From contig JAJJXM010000029.1 of assembly GCA_024516155.1 (NCBI GenBank), positions 124,001 through 188,000 on the forward strand: a stretch of DNA of 64,000 nucleotides, read 5' to 3'. The DNA comes from Pyronema omphalodes (lineage: Eukaryota > Ascomycota > Pezizomycetes > Pezizales > Pyronemataceae). Below the pieces are notes generated by a model that ran no database searches, was not told the DNA's origin, and worked only from the letters and a program-made list of their open reading frames with translations. Position 1 is the stretch's first letter; each line of letters begins with the position of its first letter. Below are positions 13,563 through 25,800 of this stretch, one piece after another. The translations under genes were made by a program, and so were the position numbers.

Positions 13563-14662
13563 AGTATATCGGCGATTGAGACTAACCTACGGTGTAGTTA
13601 ATATCCCTTACATCACATCCCGTTACATAGATCAAGAGTCCGCGTCATCCCCGTCATCCCCGCAGCAATACCCGCTGACTCTTCCTCCTCCAGTGCTTGA
13701 AGCCCGCCTCGAACAATCCTCCGTCCTCAAGAAGGTGTGTTGTGGTTTCCGTCTGGCTGTCTATACCACACCACTAACCCTTCATCCAGGTCGTCGATGC
13801 CATCAAGGATCTCGTCCAGGACTGTAACTTCGACTGCAATGACTCCGGAATTCAGCTTCAGGCTATGGACAACTCACACGTTGCGCTTGTCGCCATGCAC
13901 CTCAAGACGGAAGGATTCGCCCTCTACCGCTGTGACCGTAACATCGCGCTTGGAATCAACCTTGTTTCTTTGCAGAAGGTTCTTAGGGCGGCACAGAATG
14001 AGGATGTCATGACTCTAAAGGCTGAGGACTCTCCTGATGCCTTGAGCTTGGTTTTTGAGAACAGCGAGAACGATAGGATTTCTGAGTATGACCTTAAGTT
14101 GATGGATATTGACCAGGAGCACTTGGGAATTCCTGAGACTGAGTACGGAGCTACTGTTAAGATGCCCAGCGCGGAGTTTCAGAGAATTTGCAGAGACTTG
14201 AGCTTGTTGTCAGAGTCGGGTATGTTTCTAGCTTTCCCGTGGTGAGAAGAGGAAGAGAGGCATTGGAAGGATTGAAAAAAAAAAGACTGACAGCCTGGAA
14301 CAGTTTCAATTGAGGCCACCAAGGAGGGAATCAAGTTCTCCTGCTCCGGAGACATTGGAAAGGGAGCTGTCACCCTTCGTCAGAACCCCAACGTTGAGAA
14401 GCCTGAGCTTGGAACCACCATTGAGCTTCAGGAGCCTGTCTCTCTTACCTTCTCGCTCAAGTACCTTGTCAACTTCTGCAAGGCTAGCGGTTTGAGCAAC
14501 ACCGTTACCATCTCGCTGTCCAACGAGGTTCCTTTGTTGATCGAGTAAGTGTCACAATGAAACAAGAAATGGATATCAGATACTAACGAAATAAATAGGT
14601 ACGAGATGGAGCACGGATACGTACGATTCTACTTGGCCCCCAAGATCGGAGACGACGAGTAA
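13563..14662 (+). CDS. pcna: Proliferating cell nuclear antigen (DNA sliding clamp)
   Basis: Model: join(13563, 13694..13734, 13790..14219, 14304..14544, 14599..14662), 258 aa, the usual length. PCNA is the homotrimeric clamp that tethers DNA polymerase delta and repair factors in the nucleus. Visible family blocks are [100 protein letters not shown] and the C-terminal LAPKIGDDE. There is no ATG directly before LEARLEQ: the sequence is CTCCAG then TGCTTGAAGC, so A and TG of the start codon appear to be on different exons. The best upstream donor preceded by A is CTACAA/GTATAT (A at 13563); GTGTA/GTTAAT (A at 13596) is the alternative. The remaining introns are 55, 84 and 54 nt. Identity is certain; the first exon is inferred. 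Confidence 0.93.
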
Positions 14663-15110
14663 ATGTGGCCATTTTGGTTGGAGAGACGGGGGTGCTGGGG
14701 ATGAATAAGTTGAAGAGTTTGGTAGCCGCAGAGGTCAAGGCGAAGCCACAAAGAATCATGAGCAAAAGATGGAAAGAAGGCGTAATTTAATGATGGTTAT
14801 GTGTAATATTTTTGCCGCTTACACAAATGCTTGGGGGGTCTGATATATCGTTTTCGTTTGTTATATGTACCAATTTGTTACTGAAGACGAAGTATTTAGA
14901 ATTCTTGGAGCTCAAGTCGGAAGTCGGAATTCGTGCCTGTGACCGTGCAATTTGATATCGCGTCTTAGCGCCTTGCGATATGTACATAGCTCTCTCTAGT
15001 TCTCAAGCTCCACCTTCTCTCTCACCTCCGCCCTCCCACAACCTTCCTCCTCACCACGCCCTCACCAACCCCAAAGAACGCCGTGCGTGCTATATCAATT
15101 AACCCCCACA

Positions 15111-16250
15111 ATGGCGCCTATTCTTATTGCTATCGCCGGCGGCTCCGCATCCGGCAAGAAAAGCGTCCAGACCGCCCTCGCCAATTCCCTACAATCCCAC
15201 GGTACCGTGACTGTGAAGTGCTTGCATCAGACGGATTTTGTCTCCGATAAGGCCGTTGAACTTGATCCCGAAGAGCTTGGTATGTGTTTTTTTAACTTCC
15301 CCGTTCTATATCGCGACGATCTATTCCCCCCTATTATAGAGCTTCTAGAAACTTGTAAACCCCACCTTACCTTATCATACCTTACCATATCATACCTTAC
15401 CTTACCATACCTTACCATACCATACCTAGAACCCCCAGACATATCGCGTTTATGGCGGCTTTATCGCTCTATAGTTTACCTTGAGGATATTTACTAATAC
15501 AGTAGAATCGCAGACGCATTCGACCTTCCACGGCTACACAATGAGGTATCCCGACTCCTAGAGGCGGCGGAGGCTTCGAGAGATAAGGACTCGGAGGTTA
15601 TTATTGTAGAGGGAAGCTTTGTATTGCTTCACCAGGGTATTAGAGACAGAGCCGATGTCAAGGTATATCTTCCACCTCTTCCATCATCTGGTGACGCGGG
15701 TCGGGTTTGGGGGGGGGGGGGGGGGAAGCACGCGAGCGGCGAGCGTGTGGGGCATCCGGTAGGGCTGTAAGGCTGATCCCTTAGCCCTGTCTGTACTCGG
15801 GCTGTCCCGCATTTGGTTCGCAAAACAAGCCCTCGTGAATCAATCAGACTGCACCAATTTATTTCTCAATACCCGAGATTTTTTTTTCTATTATTTGAGG
15901 TTTTTGAAACTAATACAATCTGTTGTGGTTAGATCTTTGTCGACGCTGACGCAGATGTTCGCTTGGCTAGAAGAGTCATCCGGGATCTTGCCGGTCGTCA
16001 ACTTCCCTTGGAAACAATTCTTGACCAGCATGTTCGTGTCAGCAAGGCTGCTTACGAGCGCCATATTCTTCCTACGAAGCAGGTGGTGGATATCATCCTG
16101 CCTGGAGACAACATCAATGCCGGAGTTGATTTGGTTGCTCAGGGAATTATGGATAGGGTTACGGATAGGAAGAATGGAAAAGCTGGGACGGCGGGCTTCA
16201 CCAGCGGAAGTTTGCATGTTGCTGCTATGGAGTTTTATGATACGGTTTAA
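15111..16250 (+). CDS. Uridine kinase-like P-loop protein, divergent
   Basis: Model: join(15111..15279, 15514..15662, 15933..16250), 211 aa. The fold of the uridine/cytidine kinase family is recognisable: N-terminal P-loop in APILIAIAGGSASGKKSV, LDAFDLPRL (the family's HPDAFD region), VIIVEGSFVL, IFVDADADVRLARRVIRDLA, and the C-terminal RHILPTKQVVDIILPGDN. Uridine kinases phosphorylate uridine and cytidine in the cytosol for pyrimidine salvage. Two features are odd. The Walker A Ser/Thr after GK, which binds Mg, is Lys here (GKKS). The region between DAFD and VEGSF is very short, so the segment that normally helps bind the nucleoside is mostly missing. Activity on uridine is therefore doubtful. 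Intron 1 holds a TTACC/ATACC repeat and intron 2 a 17-G tract. It lies 448 bp downstream of PCNA on the same strand. Confidence 0.85.
15357..15427. repeat. CCTTACC/ATACC microsatellite inside an intron
   Basis: About 70 bp of alternating CCTTACC, TTATCATACC and CCATACC units fill the middle of intron 1 of the uridine-kinase-like gene. The repeat is read in the neighbouring open frame only if the intron is retained. Confidence 0.75.
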
Positions 16251-16523
16251 TGGGGGCCAGCTGTCAGAAGCTTTGTGAATTCGGCAACTAGGAAGGGTTG
16301 GGGGACTTTGGATATATGTACTGGGGAATCTGTGGTTATTCTGATGTGTTTACAAATTGCATCATTGGGGCGTAGGGGGCGTTTATATTGCAAATAATAC
16401 TGTTTTTTTCTTTGGGAACCTCATGAAACTCAATTGCTCTTGAAACGCCTACCAAGCCATATAACTCCACAGCACACATGATAAATCCCTAAATATGATG
16501 CACAAATGACAACCATTATCAAC

Positions 16524-18209
16524 TCAGTCTTTCTTACTCCTCGACATTTTGATTTTCTCCCTCAAGAGCTTTTCCCTCAGTAAATTCGCTTCTTTCATAG
16601 GCTCGCCCCGAGACTCATCCTTCTGCTTCCATCAATCAGTCTCCTCCCTCCTCTTATTCTCGCCCCCACTTGAGCCACATACCGAGTCAACCTCCATCTC
16701 ATCGCCTTTGCTACTCATCTATTCAATGCGTTAGTAAAAACCATCATATCTCACACCAGGGTGCAAACCGCAAACCTCTTTATCTTCATCTCTAGCCTTA
16801 GGCTCATCTCTGGGTCTCTTCTTGGCTTCATCCACAGACTGGGATCTAGCGCGCTTAGTTACCGGAGTTGTATCACGGTCCTTGCGGCTGCTCCGCTCCT
16901 TATCACTCTTTCCACGGTCACGACGACGGTCCCGAGATCTTGAACGAGACCTGGAGCGGCGTCGACTTCCCCGGTTGTCCCGGGATCGGCTGCGACTACG
17001 GCTTCGGCTACTGCTGTCATAGCTGCTCCTTGAAGCGGACCTGCTGGAACCGCTGGTGTATGAGCTTACACTATAACTACGGCGGCGTCTGCCCCTCTCT
17101 CTGTCGCGGTCACGGTCTCTGGTCTCTCCACCTCTGTCCCGGTCTCCACGCTCACTGCGTTCCCCACGATCACGCTCCCCGCCTCGCCGCCGGGATCGAG
17201 AACGGGATCTGCTGGCCTCTCGTCTACTACCCCGTCTATCCCTCTCCCGTTCCCTATCACGGCTGCTCCTCCGGTCACGGTCTCTATCCCTGTCACGGTC
17301 ACGGTCCCGATCCCTATAGGAGTCACCACGGCCCCCATAGCGGTCCCGACCAGAATCCCGGGTAGAGCCAGCACGTTCCTCATCCCTACGGTAGCTCTCG
17401 CGCCGTGAAGGCGGGATGTAGGTATCAGTTTCCCGCCGTCCACCTCTATCGGCACCTCTGTCGCCACGACGGGCCGGGGGTCCTCGTCGGTCTCGTGGGT
17501 CCCTGTCCCTAGCTTCACGTCCGTCGCGGGGGTCTCGGTCTCGGTCTCCTCGATCTCCTCGGTTGTCGCGGGATTCGCGTCCTTCGCGTTCACGGGCTCG
17601 GATTTGGTCTAGGTTTCGACTGCGAGCGTCGTCGTTTTCGCGGCGGGCACGGGCAGTAGCAGCGGCGGCGGTGGTTTCGGCCTGGTGGTCAAGTCAGAAA
17701 TCGTCAATTGGGCAAGGGCGGATACAGACCTTTTGCTGGCGGAGCTCTTCCTTCTTCTTCTCTAGTAGCTCGGTTGGGACTCCTTGAGGGTTCGATTGAG
17801 CACTGAGAAGGAGGTTCCATAGCTGCTTGCAGAATGTAGGGGCATCTTTCTCCAAGAAACCGGTGATGTTTAGCTGAATGCGTTTCGGGTCTGGCTGTTG
17901 GAGTTGTTAGAAGAGGGTGAAGATGTAGAAGGTAGTCGTGGTACACACAAATCGATCATCTTCAAGCATTCCAAAGATAAAGTCAATCACAACATCATCT
18001 TCAGTCGCCAGAATCTCCACCACCTTTTGTGCGATCCACCTTTTGTTTTAACGTACTCCGTCAGCCCGTGTTCTTGGTAAGTATGACGCGTAAGGTTAAA
18101 CCTACTGCTTCATCACTTCAAGGTTGACTTTTTGCATATCAACCTTTTTGCTGTACTCCGGTGGGAACTTGGTGCTCTTGAGGAGCTTGGCGTCGACGCC
18201 GCTGGCCAT
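16524..18209 (-). CDS. PWI-domain, RS-rich splicing factor (SRm160/SRRM1-like)
   Basis: Model: complement(16524..16622, 16683..16718, 16776..17681, 17730..17894, 17949..18039, 18106..18209), 466 aa. The N-terminus MASGVDAKLLKSTKFPPEYS begins the PWI module, which continues KQWIAQKVVEIL, EDDVVIDFIFGMLEDDRF and LWNLLLSAQSNPQGVPTELL to about residue 115. The rest is rich in RD, RE and RS dipeptides (from about residue 135 to 430). It ends LLREKLLREKIKMSRSKKD. PWI modules bind nucleic acid; SRm160-type proteins act as nuclear co-activators of splicing and 3'-end processing. Introns are 66, 54, 48, 57 and 60 nt. Exon 5 is only 36 nt (12 codons) and would be easy to skip in frame. No other promoter partner is evident; the next gene upstream starts at 22817. 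Confidence 0.92.
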
Positions 18210-20600
18210 GTTGAAGGTGGGTGACGCGGTGGGGAAGCGTGACGACAGGAGAAGACGAGGATGTTTAGAAGATAATGTGTAGGCGGGTGAGGCAGGGAGT
18301 GAGGTGCGGTTGCCTCGCGTAGCGAGGAGGCTTGGCACACGTGATAGTGCGGAGTGATTGGGGTTTCTGGTACTGAGAATAACACAATTTTTGGACCTAA
18401 AGATTAGACCCTTGAAATCCTTCAAAAGGAAACTAGTCACTGTGGATCTGTTAAATAATCCCGCCGGTCTTCACAATCATGGTCCTCACATCATGATCGT
18501 CTTCATACCAGTTCAGCTACATAGAAATTATTTGTAGGCCCTTCAATTGCTTATTAGTCTTCCAATCAATAATTGAATACTTTCATAATTCAGAATAAAG
18601 TCTTAGACAACCCACCGTTACAACACCACCTATGAATCATGGAAACCGAGTCCAAGGTTCGAAAATAGCCGCTTACTGAATTACGCTCTTACGACACTAG
18701 AACTTATTGAGGCTTGATTCTTGTCTCTATCCTAGATTGAGGGAACACTTGGTAATATTCGGTTATTACCAAAATTCATTGAGTGCCATAGTAAAACCTC
18801 ATGATTGGCTGTGATCTGAATTTAATAAGCTGTACGGTACCGTAACCAAGCTATACTCTATAGGCAGAGTCATATTATAGAAATAAAAGAACACAGAAAA
18901 AAAGACAACTTTTCAAAGCATACACAGGGCATATTCGAGGTACGTATTTACATCCTCTAAACACCCGTTGAGTAATACAACGATGATATCACGAACATCA
19001 AATGTGATGAAAAAATCTCCATAATTCTATCGAACAAAAAACACCATTAACAAACGCCCCATAAAACACACCTCCAATCGTGCTGCTCATCATCATCCGC
19101 CTCTTCATTCTCCTACTCCATAACATGATCTTTCCCAGCCCCCGCCTCCCTTCCTTCCTTCACAAATCTCTCGATAAAAACCACTCTACCAAACCTCATA
19201 ATCTCTCATCTCTGATAAGAAATTCCATCCAAGCCCCGGCCGAAGTAACCAAAGCAACCAATTCACCAACATATAAACCCGCAAACCTTCCGCACCATCG
19301 CCAGGGGTCGGGTATTCAACAACCCATCAGGAGCCCTATTATCTTAACCCTGTAAATAAAAACACCATCCACCCAGCGCCTCAACTATCCAAGCATCAAC
19401 TCCCAATTCATTTGTTCCTTTCTTTCCTTGTTTTTTAAAAAAAAATCGCTATAATTATCACTATCCCACCGTTACCAGCTCAAAACATCGATTCCAAATA
19501 TCAAGACGCGCGCGACAATCTGCAAATCATCATCTCGGTGAGTATTTTTGATATTCATAAACAAAGTACACTACTACTATATACATTAAGTACATGTAAG
19601 GTATATAATATATTCCATAGAAATATAGGATGCACCAGGATGATTCCATATGGGAAGGTTTATAAGGCGGATATAGCTTGTTTTTTTTGAGTTGGATGTT
19701 TATGTATACGCAGGTTTAGGTTGGGTCATATACCGTCACGCGATGGGGTTGATGGGAGGGGTGGATTGGGTATCGGCCGGTGGGGGGGAGGTGGGGTTGA
19801 GAATTTGAGGATTTGAGGATTTGAGGATTTGAGGATTTGAGGATTTGAGGATTTGAGGATTTGAGGATTTGAGGATTTGAGGATTTGAGGATTTGAGGAT
19901 TTGAGGATTTGAGGATTTGAGGATTTGAGGATTTGAGGATTTGAGGATTTGAGGATTTGAGGATTTGAGGATTTGAGGATTTGACTTAGGTTTTCCTGAG
20001 ATATGGAGTCAGGGACCTAGGAATTAGGAAGCAGGTATTGGGATAAGCGGTCGTTGTTACGTTTACCTGATAGATAGACAATCTTGGGAATAAACATATA
20101 CATAAAATAAATTGATATAAGTATAGACACAGGTAGTTTTATTCTTCCATTAAAATTGTATAACCCAATTCACAGGAATTAAAAAACAAGAAAGCATGTA
20201 TAAGGGATCAAAAAGCATCAAAATAGCATACTATAAAATGGTATAAAAAAGTAACTTTTGAATTATTCCCAGAATCTTCTAAGTAATTACCTTATCCAAC
20301 GGGTATACACAACTTATAATCTAATACCTCATCATTCCAGCCTAACAAGACCAACAAGCCTAAGAAAAAATAAACAAAAAATACCCCCCAAAACGCCGTT
20401 ATCATCAACATCAACTTCGTTAACCCATCTAAAATTCCATGTTGTTCATCGTTCCATCATAATGTTGGTATAATCACCTTCTCTCTTCCTCCTAACGACC
20501 CAGCCTGCCCCCTCTCCCCTCTCCCTCCTCTTTCCCTTCCTAGCTGCACCCAACCACGCCCCTTCTCCCCCCCTCCCCCAGTCCCCCGCTTCACCATCAT
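18210..20600. other. Intergenic spacer with minisatellite
   Basis: Lies between the start of the PWI gene and the stop of the MFS gene. I see no coding potential; 19080-19355 is an open frame of low complexity without family resemblance. The clear feature is the 10-bp minisatellite at about 19801-19984. Bases 18400-19080 are AT-leaning and anonymous. Confidence 0.6.
19801..19984. repeat. Minisatellite, about 18 copies of GAGGATTTGA
   Basis: A nearly perfect 10-bp unit repeats head to tail for about 180 bp with hardly any variation between copies. That implies recent expansion or ongoing homogenisation. The unit is strand-asymmetric (purine/T on the plus strand, no C) and is not a multiple of three, so it is not coding. 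Confidence 0.97.
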
Positions 20601-22817
20601 CTAAACCACAACTCCTTCCTTCTCCTCCTTGATCTTTTTCCTATCCTTCACAGGCTGAGTGCTCGTAAGCTGTTGACTAAGATGATGTTTCCCAATTCCT
20701 GCCGAACACAACACCGCCACCAACGCAATTCCCAAAAAGAACCACCACATCCCAGTCATACCCTTAGCATACGCATCCTGTGCCGCAAATCTCTTCAAAT
20801 CCGGTAATTTCTTAATCCACTCCACACTAGCACTTGCCGAAGTTCCCGTAATTCTTTGCATAGCTTCCTCTCCGACCAATGCTTGCAGTTCAGGGCCAGC
20901 CTGTTTCGACATTCCGTTTTGAAATAACGTAAGACCTAAAGAAATAGCTAACGCAGTACCCAAGGTACGAAGGAAAGCAAATGTGCTGGTGGCTGTTGCA
21001 ACATCTTTAGGGTTGATGGTAGAGTGGATTGCAATCAATGGTGCTTGGAAAAGTGGTCCGGATCCCGTTCCCATGATAAGTTGGAAAATAATCACTTCGG
21101 CCCAGCTACTCTTTCTCTTTAACATAACGATCAGGCCGACTCCGATTGCTTGAACTACGGCTCCTCCCCAGACTAGGTATTGATATTGTCCGGTTTTTGA
21201 AATCAGGAAACCGGTTACTCCGCTCATAAGAGATAGTGAGATGACGTAAGGAAGAACGTAAACTCCGCTCATCAATGGTGTATCTCCTCTAGCGGCTTGG
21301 AAGTATAACGGAAGGAAGTAACAACCGGCTATGAAAACGAATCCGTGGCAGAAACCGACGAGATAGGAGGAGACGTTGGTGCGGTTGTTGAATAGACGTA
21401 AGGGCATAACTGGTAGGGCAGCGATTCGGTACTCGACAAAGACGAAGAAGATGAGGAGGGCAATGCCGAAGATTAGGAAGCAGAGAATGATGGGACTGTT
21501 CCAGGGGTGGGAAATACCGCCGAATTCTAGGGCAAGGAGAAAAAGGATGACACCGGTGACTATGCATGATGTACCTGGAGAGAGTTAGTTAGTTCAGTTC
21601 GGGAGATATCAGGAGGCTTCTTTGTCCAGGGACTCGATGAAATTTTTTGGGGATTTAAAAATCTCGGGAGACTTACCGAGCCAGTCGACACGTTTAAGTC
21701 CATCCCATAAAGAAATAGTTGGTGACTCAAGGTGAAGAAAGCAAACCAATCCAAGAATTGCAATAAAACCAACGGGAATGTTAATAATGAAGCAGAATCT
21801 CCATCCCCATTTTGCCATTCCAGTGAAGACACCACCAAGAACCGGTCCGACAGCACTAGCCGCAGCCCAAGTCATACCGACATAAGAGAGGTAAAGACCA
21901 CGCTGGCGGACTGTGACGATATCTGAGATGGTGACATTGACCAGACCAAGCTGACCTCCGGCTCCGAGACCTTGAAGGACACGGCCTACTAGCATTAACA
22001 CGATTCCGTTGGCGGCTGCACATAATACACTAGAGAAAAAAAGAAAGTCAGTACACTTTATTGTATCACATTGTGTAATCTATGCATTCAGGCAACCACA
22101 AGTAATCACGAGCGAGTTCACGGGGACAAAAAGCAAATTACCTTCCGATCATAAACAATACAGCGGCGGCGAGAAGCACCGGCTTACGACCCCAGATATC
22201 ACTAACGGGTTATTAGTTATCCCTATCGGTAAAATACAACGGCATAATTGAAGGTTACATACCTGAATTTACCCCATGAAGGTAAGAAGCTACAGTTGTA
22301 ATCCCGGTTAGTAAGTTATCCATAGAGTGATAAATGACGGAAATAATGAGCCATACGAAGCAGATGCCAGCATATAACTGCTACCTATCCATGTGTATGC
22401 AGAGGGGGAATGGAATTCCCCGGCTATGACCGGAATTGCGGTGGTGATAATAGTTTGGTCTAGAGCGGATAAGAAAACACAAACCTATTTTTGATGTAAT
22501 TAGTCAAAGGAAACTAGAGACGCCGGAAATGGAGAAACGAAAGAGAAGAGGGAGAAACATACACATAATGATAATACTATTACCAAGGTGTTTTTGTTGA
22601 CTTTGTCGTGGCGTTCAACAGGTTGCTCTGGCTCAGCATCTGGGGCAGGAACGGGTAGGGCAGCACCTCCAGCTGCGTCGACATTTAGATCTTCTAGTGA
22701 TGCGTTGTGGCTGCTGAATTTCTCTTTGTCGAGAGATAGTGTTGAACGAGTGGCGGGCGATGATGTAGCTGTCTGCTCCTGTCCGGCGACGGGGACAGCC
22801 TCAGCTGTTGTCTCCAT
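20601..22817 (-). CDS. Major facilitator superfamily multidrug transporter (DHA14-type, 14 TM)
   Basis: Model: complement(20601..21574, 21677..22029, 22142..22201, 22263..22289, 22357..22484, 22584..22817), 591 aa. The N-terminal 70 residues are cytosolic and low-complexity. Motif D1 is LDQTIITTAIPVI. Motif A is WGKFSDIWGRKPVLL, assembled across two introns. Motif C is ASAVGPVLGGVFTG. The block MAKWGWRFCFIINIPVG is typical of the DHA2/14-spanner family, whose members export drugs, toxins or siderophore-like compounds by proton antiport at the plasma membrane. The C-terminal tail is Lys/Glu-rich. Exon 4 here (22263..22289) is only 27 nt. No biosynthetic gene neighbours it, so no substrate can be inferred. 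The start is the first Met, in good context, at 22817. Confidence 0.93.
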
Positions 22818-25800
22818 GGGTGTTGAAGTTTTGTTTCTAGTATGTTTGTTTGGAAGTTGTTTGCTCGTTGGTATGACGGTTGGTTCAAGACTTTTTTTGG
22901 CGACAAGGTATGGTATTTGGTGGAATTTCGTGTAATGGAATTTTGAGTTTTTCTTGGGTGGTGGTCGGTTATAATAGACTTCTGGCAGCGACAGAACGTG
23001 GGGTTTTCGGGTCGTTAACTAGTCTGGCGAACTAGATTGACGGGGACCCTTGGCTAGCTTCTGGTCTTTTTTTTTTTTTATTTCTTTTTAAAATGCTCCT
23101 GCGGCTTCGGTTCTTCACTTTCACCTGCCCGCTCTTGGCCCAAAAATTCCGTGGTGGGCCGTCTGTTCCGTTGTTTGTTGTACTTCCACTTCTTTGTGCA
23201 TCTCCGGAGTGTATGAAATGCTGTTAGACTGTCGGAGTTGCCCGTGACGCAATTCGGATGCCGGCAGTGGTGCAGGGGAATTAGGAATTTGGGAACATCG
23301 ATGCGAGACAGTCACCGGCCATCTCCGTAAACATTTCTCGTCGGGAGGATTGCCCGCTTTCTTGGCGATGTGTCCGGATTTAACAGTGTCCGCGAAGTTT
23401 GAATTGACCGCTGCCGACTGACGCCGAATGCGTGGCGGTGACCCCAAATCTGTCTCGCAATTCCAGTTGAATCTCCGTTTATCACCGCTGTCAAGTGCCG
23501 GAGAAGCCCATTTCTTCGCCGAGAATCCCAGTCAAAAAGAACCATACTAAATACGCCGCATCATGTTCGATTTTGGCGTGAAACACAACTCAAGTCTCAG
23601 ATTGACCACCAGAACTATTTTTCTTTTTCCTCATATCTTAACCATCATTAATGCAATTCTGAAATGGTGTACATATGTATCTTCAATGGTCAAGTCAATA
23701 ATAATGCTCAAGATTGAAGGCTTGCTTGAACTATCAGTTTGAAGACGTGACGTCGGACAAGAGCCTAACAAGATCCTACCAGAAAAGTTCGATAACCGGG
23801 GACCACCAACCGAACATGCGCCATCAGTGGCAACCGCATTCCAGCAAAGCAGGAAAGCAAGGCAAGCAGTAGAAAAAGATCCATAAACACTACCTGATAC
23901 CAATAAGCATAAATTCTGGAAACAACGAAATATCATTGGGTGGCTAAGGAATAATTGATCTGCATCCAGAATACATATCTGTATAGCGAGCGTAATCTGC
24001 ACCGGTAAAATAGATACCATGGCATTCTTCGATGCTGTACTTTCAATATCCATACTTTTTGATCTTGAAGTTGTCTATCCAATAAAATACTCGGACAAGG
24101 CCATCAACACATGGGTTCTCTACATATCCAATTGAGTTTTTCGGAGAAAGCCATCAGCACATGCCAAGCATTCAGCCCAAACATTAGCGATAGGTTGATT
24201 ATAACCGAGACATGCGTCGAACACAAGAGCCGTCAACCAATAGGAAGAATTATGCATAGAAGCCATTCTATACACCTGACTGAATTCCGTATAAGATATG
24301 CAAATATGCAAATTACATGTAACTCTATGGTGTTTAAAGCATCTCATACATATACCTTCCAAGCCTTCGTATGGCCCATATTCAAACTATAGATACACAT
24401 ATGCAAATCCTTCGCTAACAAAGACCAGTGAAAATGACAAAAAGGCTTAACCCGGCACCAACAAACTACCGATCCAACCTCCGATATGTAGTTGAAGATC
24501 TCCGAACCATATTTTAACGCGTACATGAGTTGATAATTCATCCATCCATAACATACACCGGCACCTTACTCTCTATCAAATTACATACTCAAGCAACGAA
24601 CACCTAATCCCAAAGCCACCCTAACTTCGGGAAGATCATTGTCTCAAATCCCAACTCTTACGCAACCACAAATACCCATCCATAATCCCGAAAAGAAAGA
24701 GAGAAAAAAAAACCCCGAAAAGCCATGACAAACTTTTAACAGCCATCTCGGGTTTCTGCGAAATAGATGACGCGCGAAAGTTGACGTTGCCCTCTAACTT
24801 TGCCTTCGATAGCGTGCTGCGTAACTATATACAGTACATAGTGTGTAATTCGGATACATATCTAGTGCAAAATCAAGACTTTCAAAGCCGCCGCTAGGAG
24901 ATGACCGACGAGTCAACGCGACGCTGGGGTGGGGTGGGGTGGGGCTGGTGCTGGTGCTGGTGCTGGTGCTGGTGCATATACAGACATGTAACGATGATCC
25001 TTGCCGAGTCCTTGCCGTCTGTAACACCATAACCATAACCAGAAGCCGACCGACCAGTAACAGTGAAGTCTAGAACAGCTACAGGCCATCCGTAACCGTT
25101 TTAAACCTCGAGTTGACAAAGATTAGAGTCCGACGCGACAAGGTGACAAGGTGAAGGTGAGAAGGTGACAAGGTCCACTGTTTGGGTCCTGACAATGTTG
25201 TGAGCCTTGCGCTAAAAAGGAATACAAGCTATGTATTGTGTGTACAGTGGGTAAAGCATGCATAAGGCAGGTAAGCGTAGAAAGATGGACGGTGGACCCA
25301 CAGTATGGAGGAGTCTATGTATATGTATGCCTGAACGCCATACGCCATACGCCATACATATGTACATAAAGGATTACTTTTTGATTCATGCATGATCTAT
25401 GTATGATCCACCAAGGTGCCCCGTATGAAGAATATTATGCACCGTAATACAGCGCTTAAAAATGGCACTGACGATGCTGGATTTATACGTAGAGATAGAT
25501 AGAGTCAAAGATGGACAGAGAAAGTTATACATAGCAGTAAAACAAAAACGAAACGTGAAAATTGTGGATCGTGGATTTTGTAGTGTACTGGATTCTATGA
25601 TTGTCTACATGCATAAAGCTTGGCTGCTGCACTGGGGAGTCCGGAATCCGGGGAGCCGAAGTGGTTGTGACCTTACATACGTGACAAACCCCACGTGCTG
25701 GTACGGCCGCATAGGTATGGGAATATATACAGTTCTACTATGTACTCTGCTGCTCTCGACACGGAACTGGGAATACAAAGGAACCATGGTCGAACTTGAT

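Noticed and set aside
17066..17593. 175-codon minus frame in the RS region
   Set aside because: It is an alternative frame of the Arg/Asp/Ser repeat exon of the PWI gene; the real frame shows RS and RD dipeptides and joins to the PWI domain.
19801..19984. CRISPR-like periodic repeat
   Set aside because: There are no spacers; it is a pure 10-bp tandem repeat in a eukaryotic genome.
23121..23545. Overlapping minus frames upstream of the MFS gene
   Set aside because: GC-richer DNA gives longer chance frames; no motif, no spliceable continuation.
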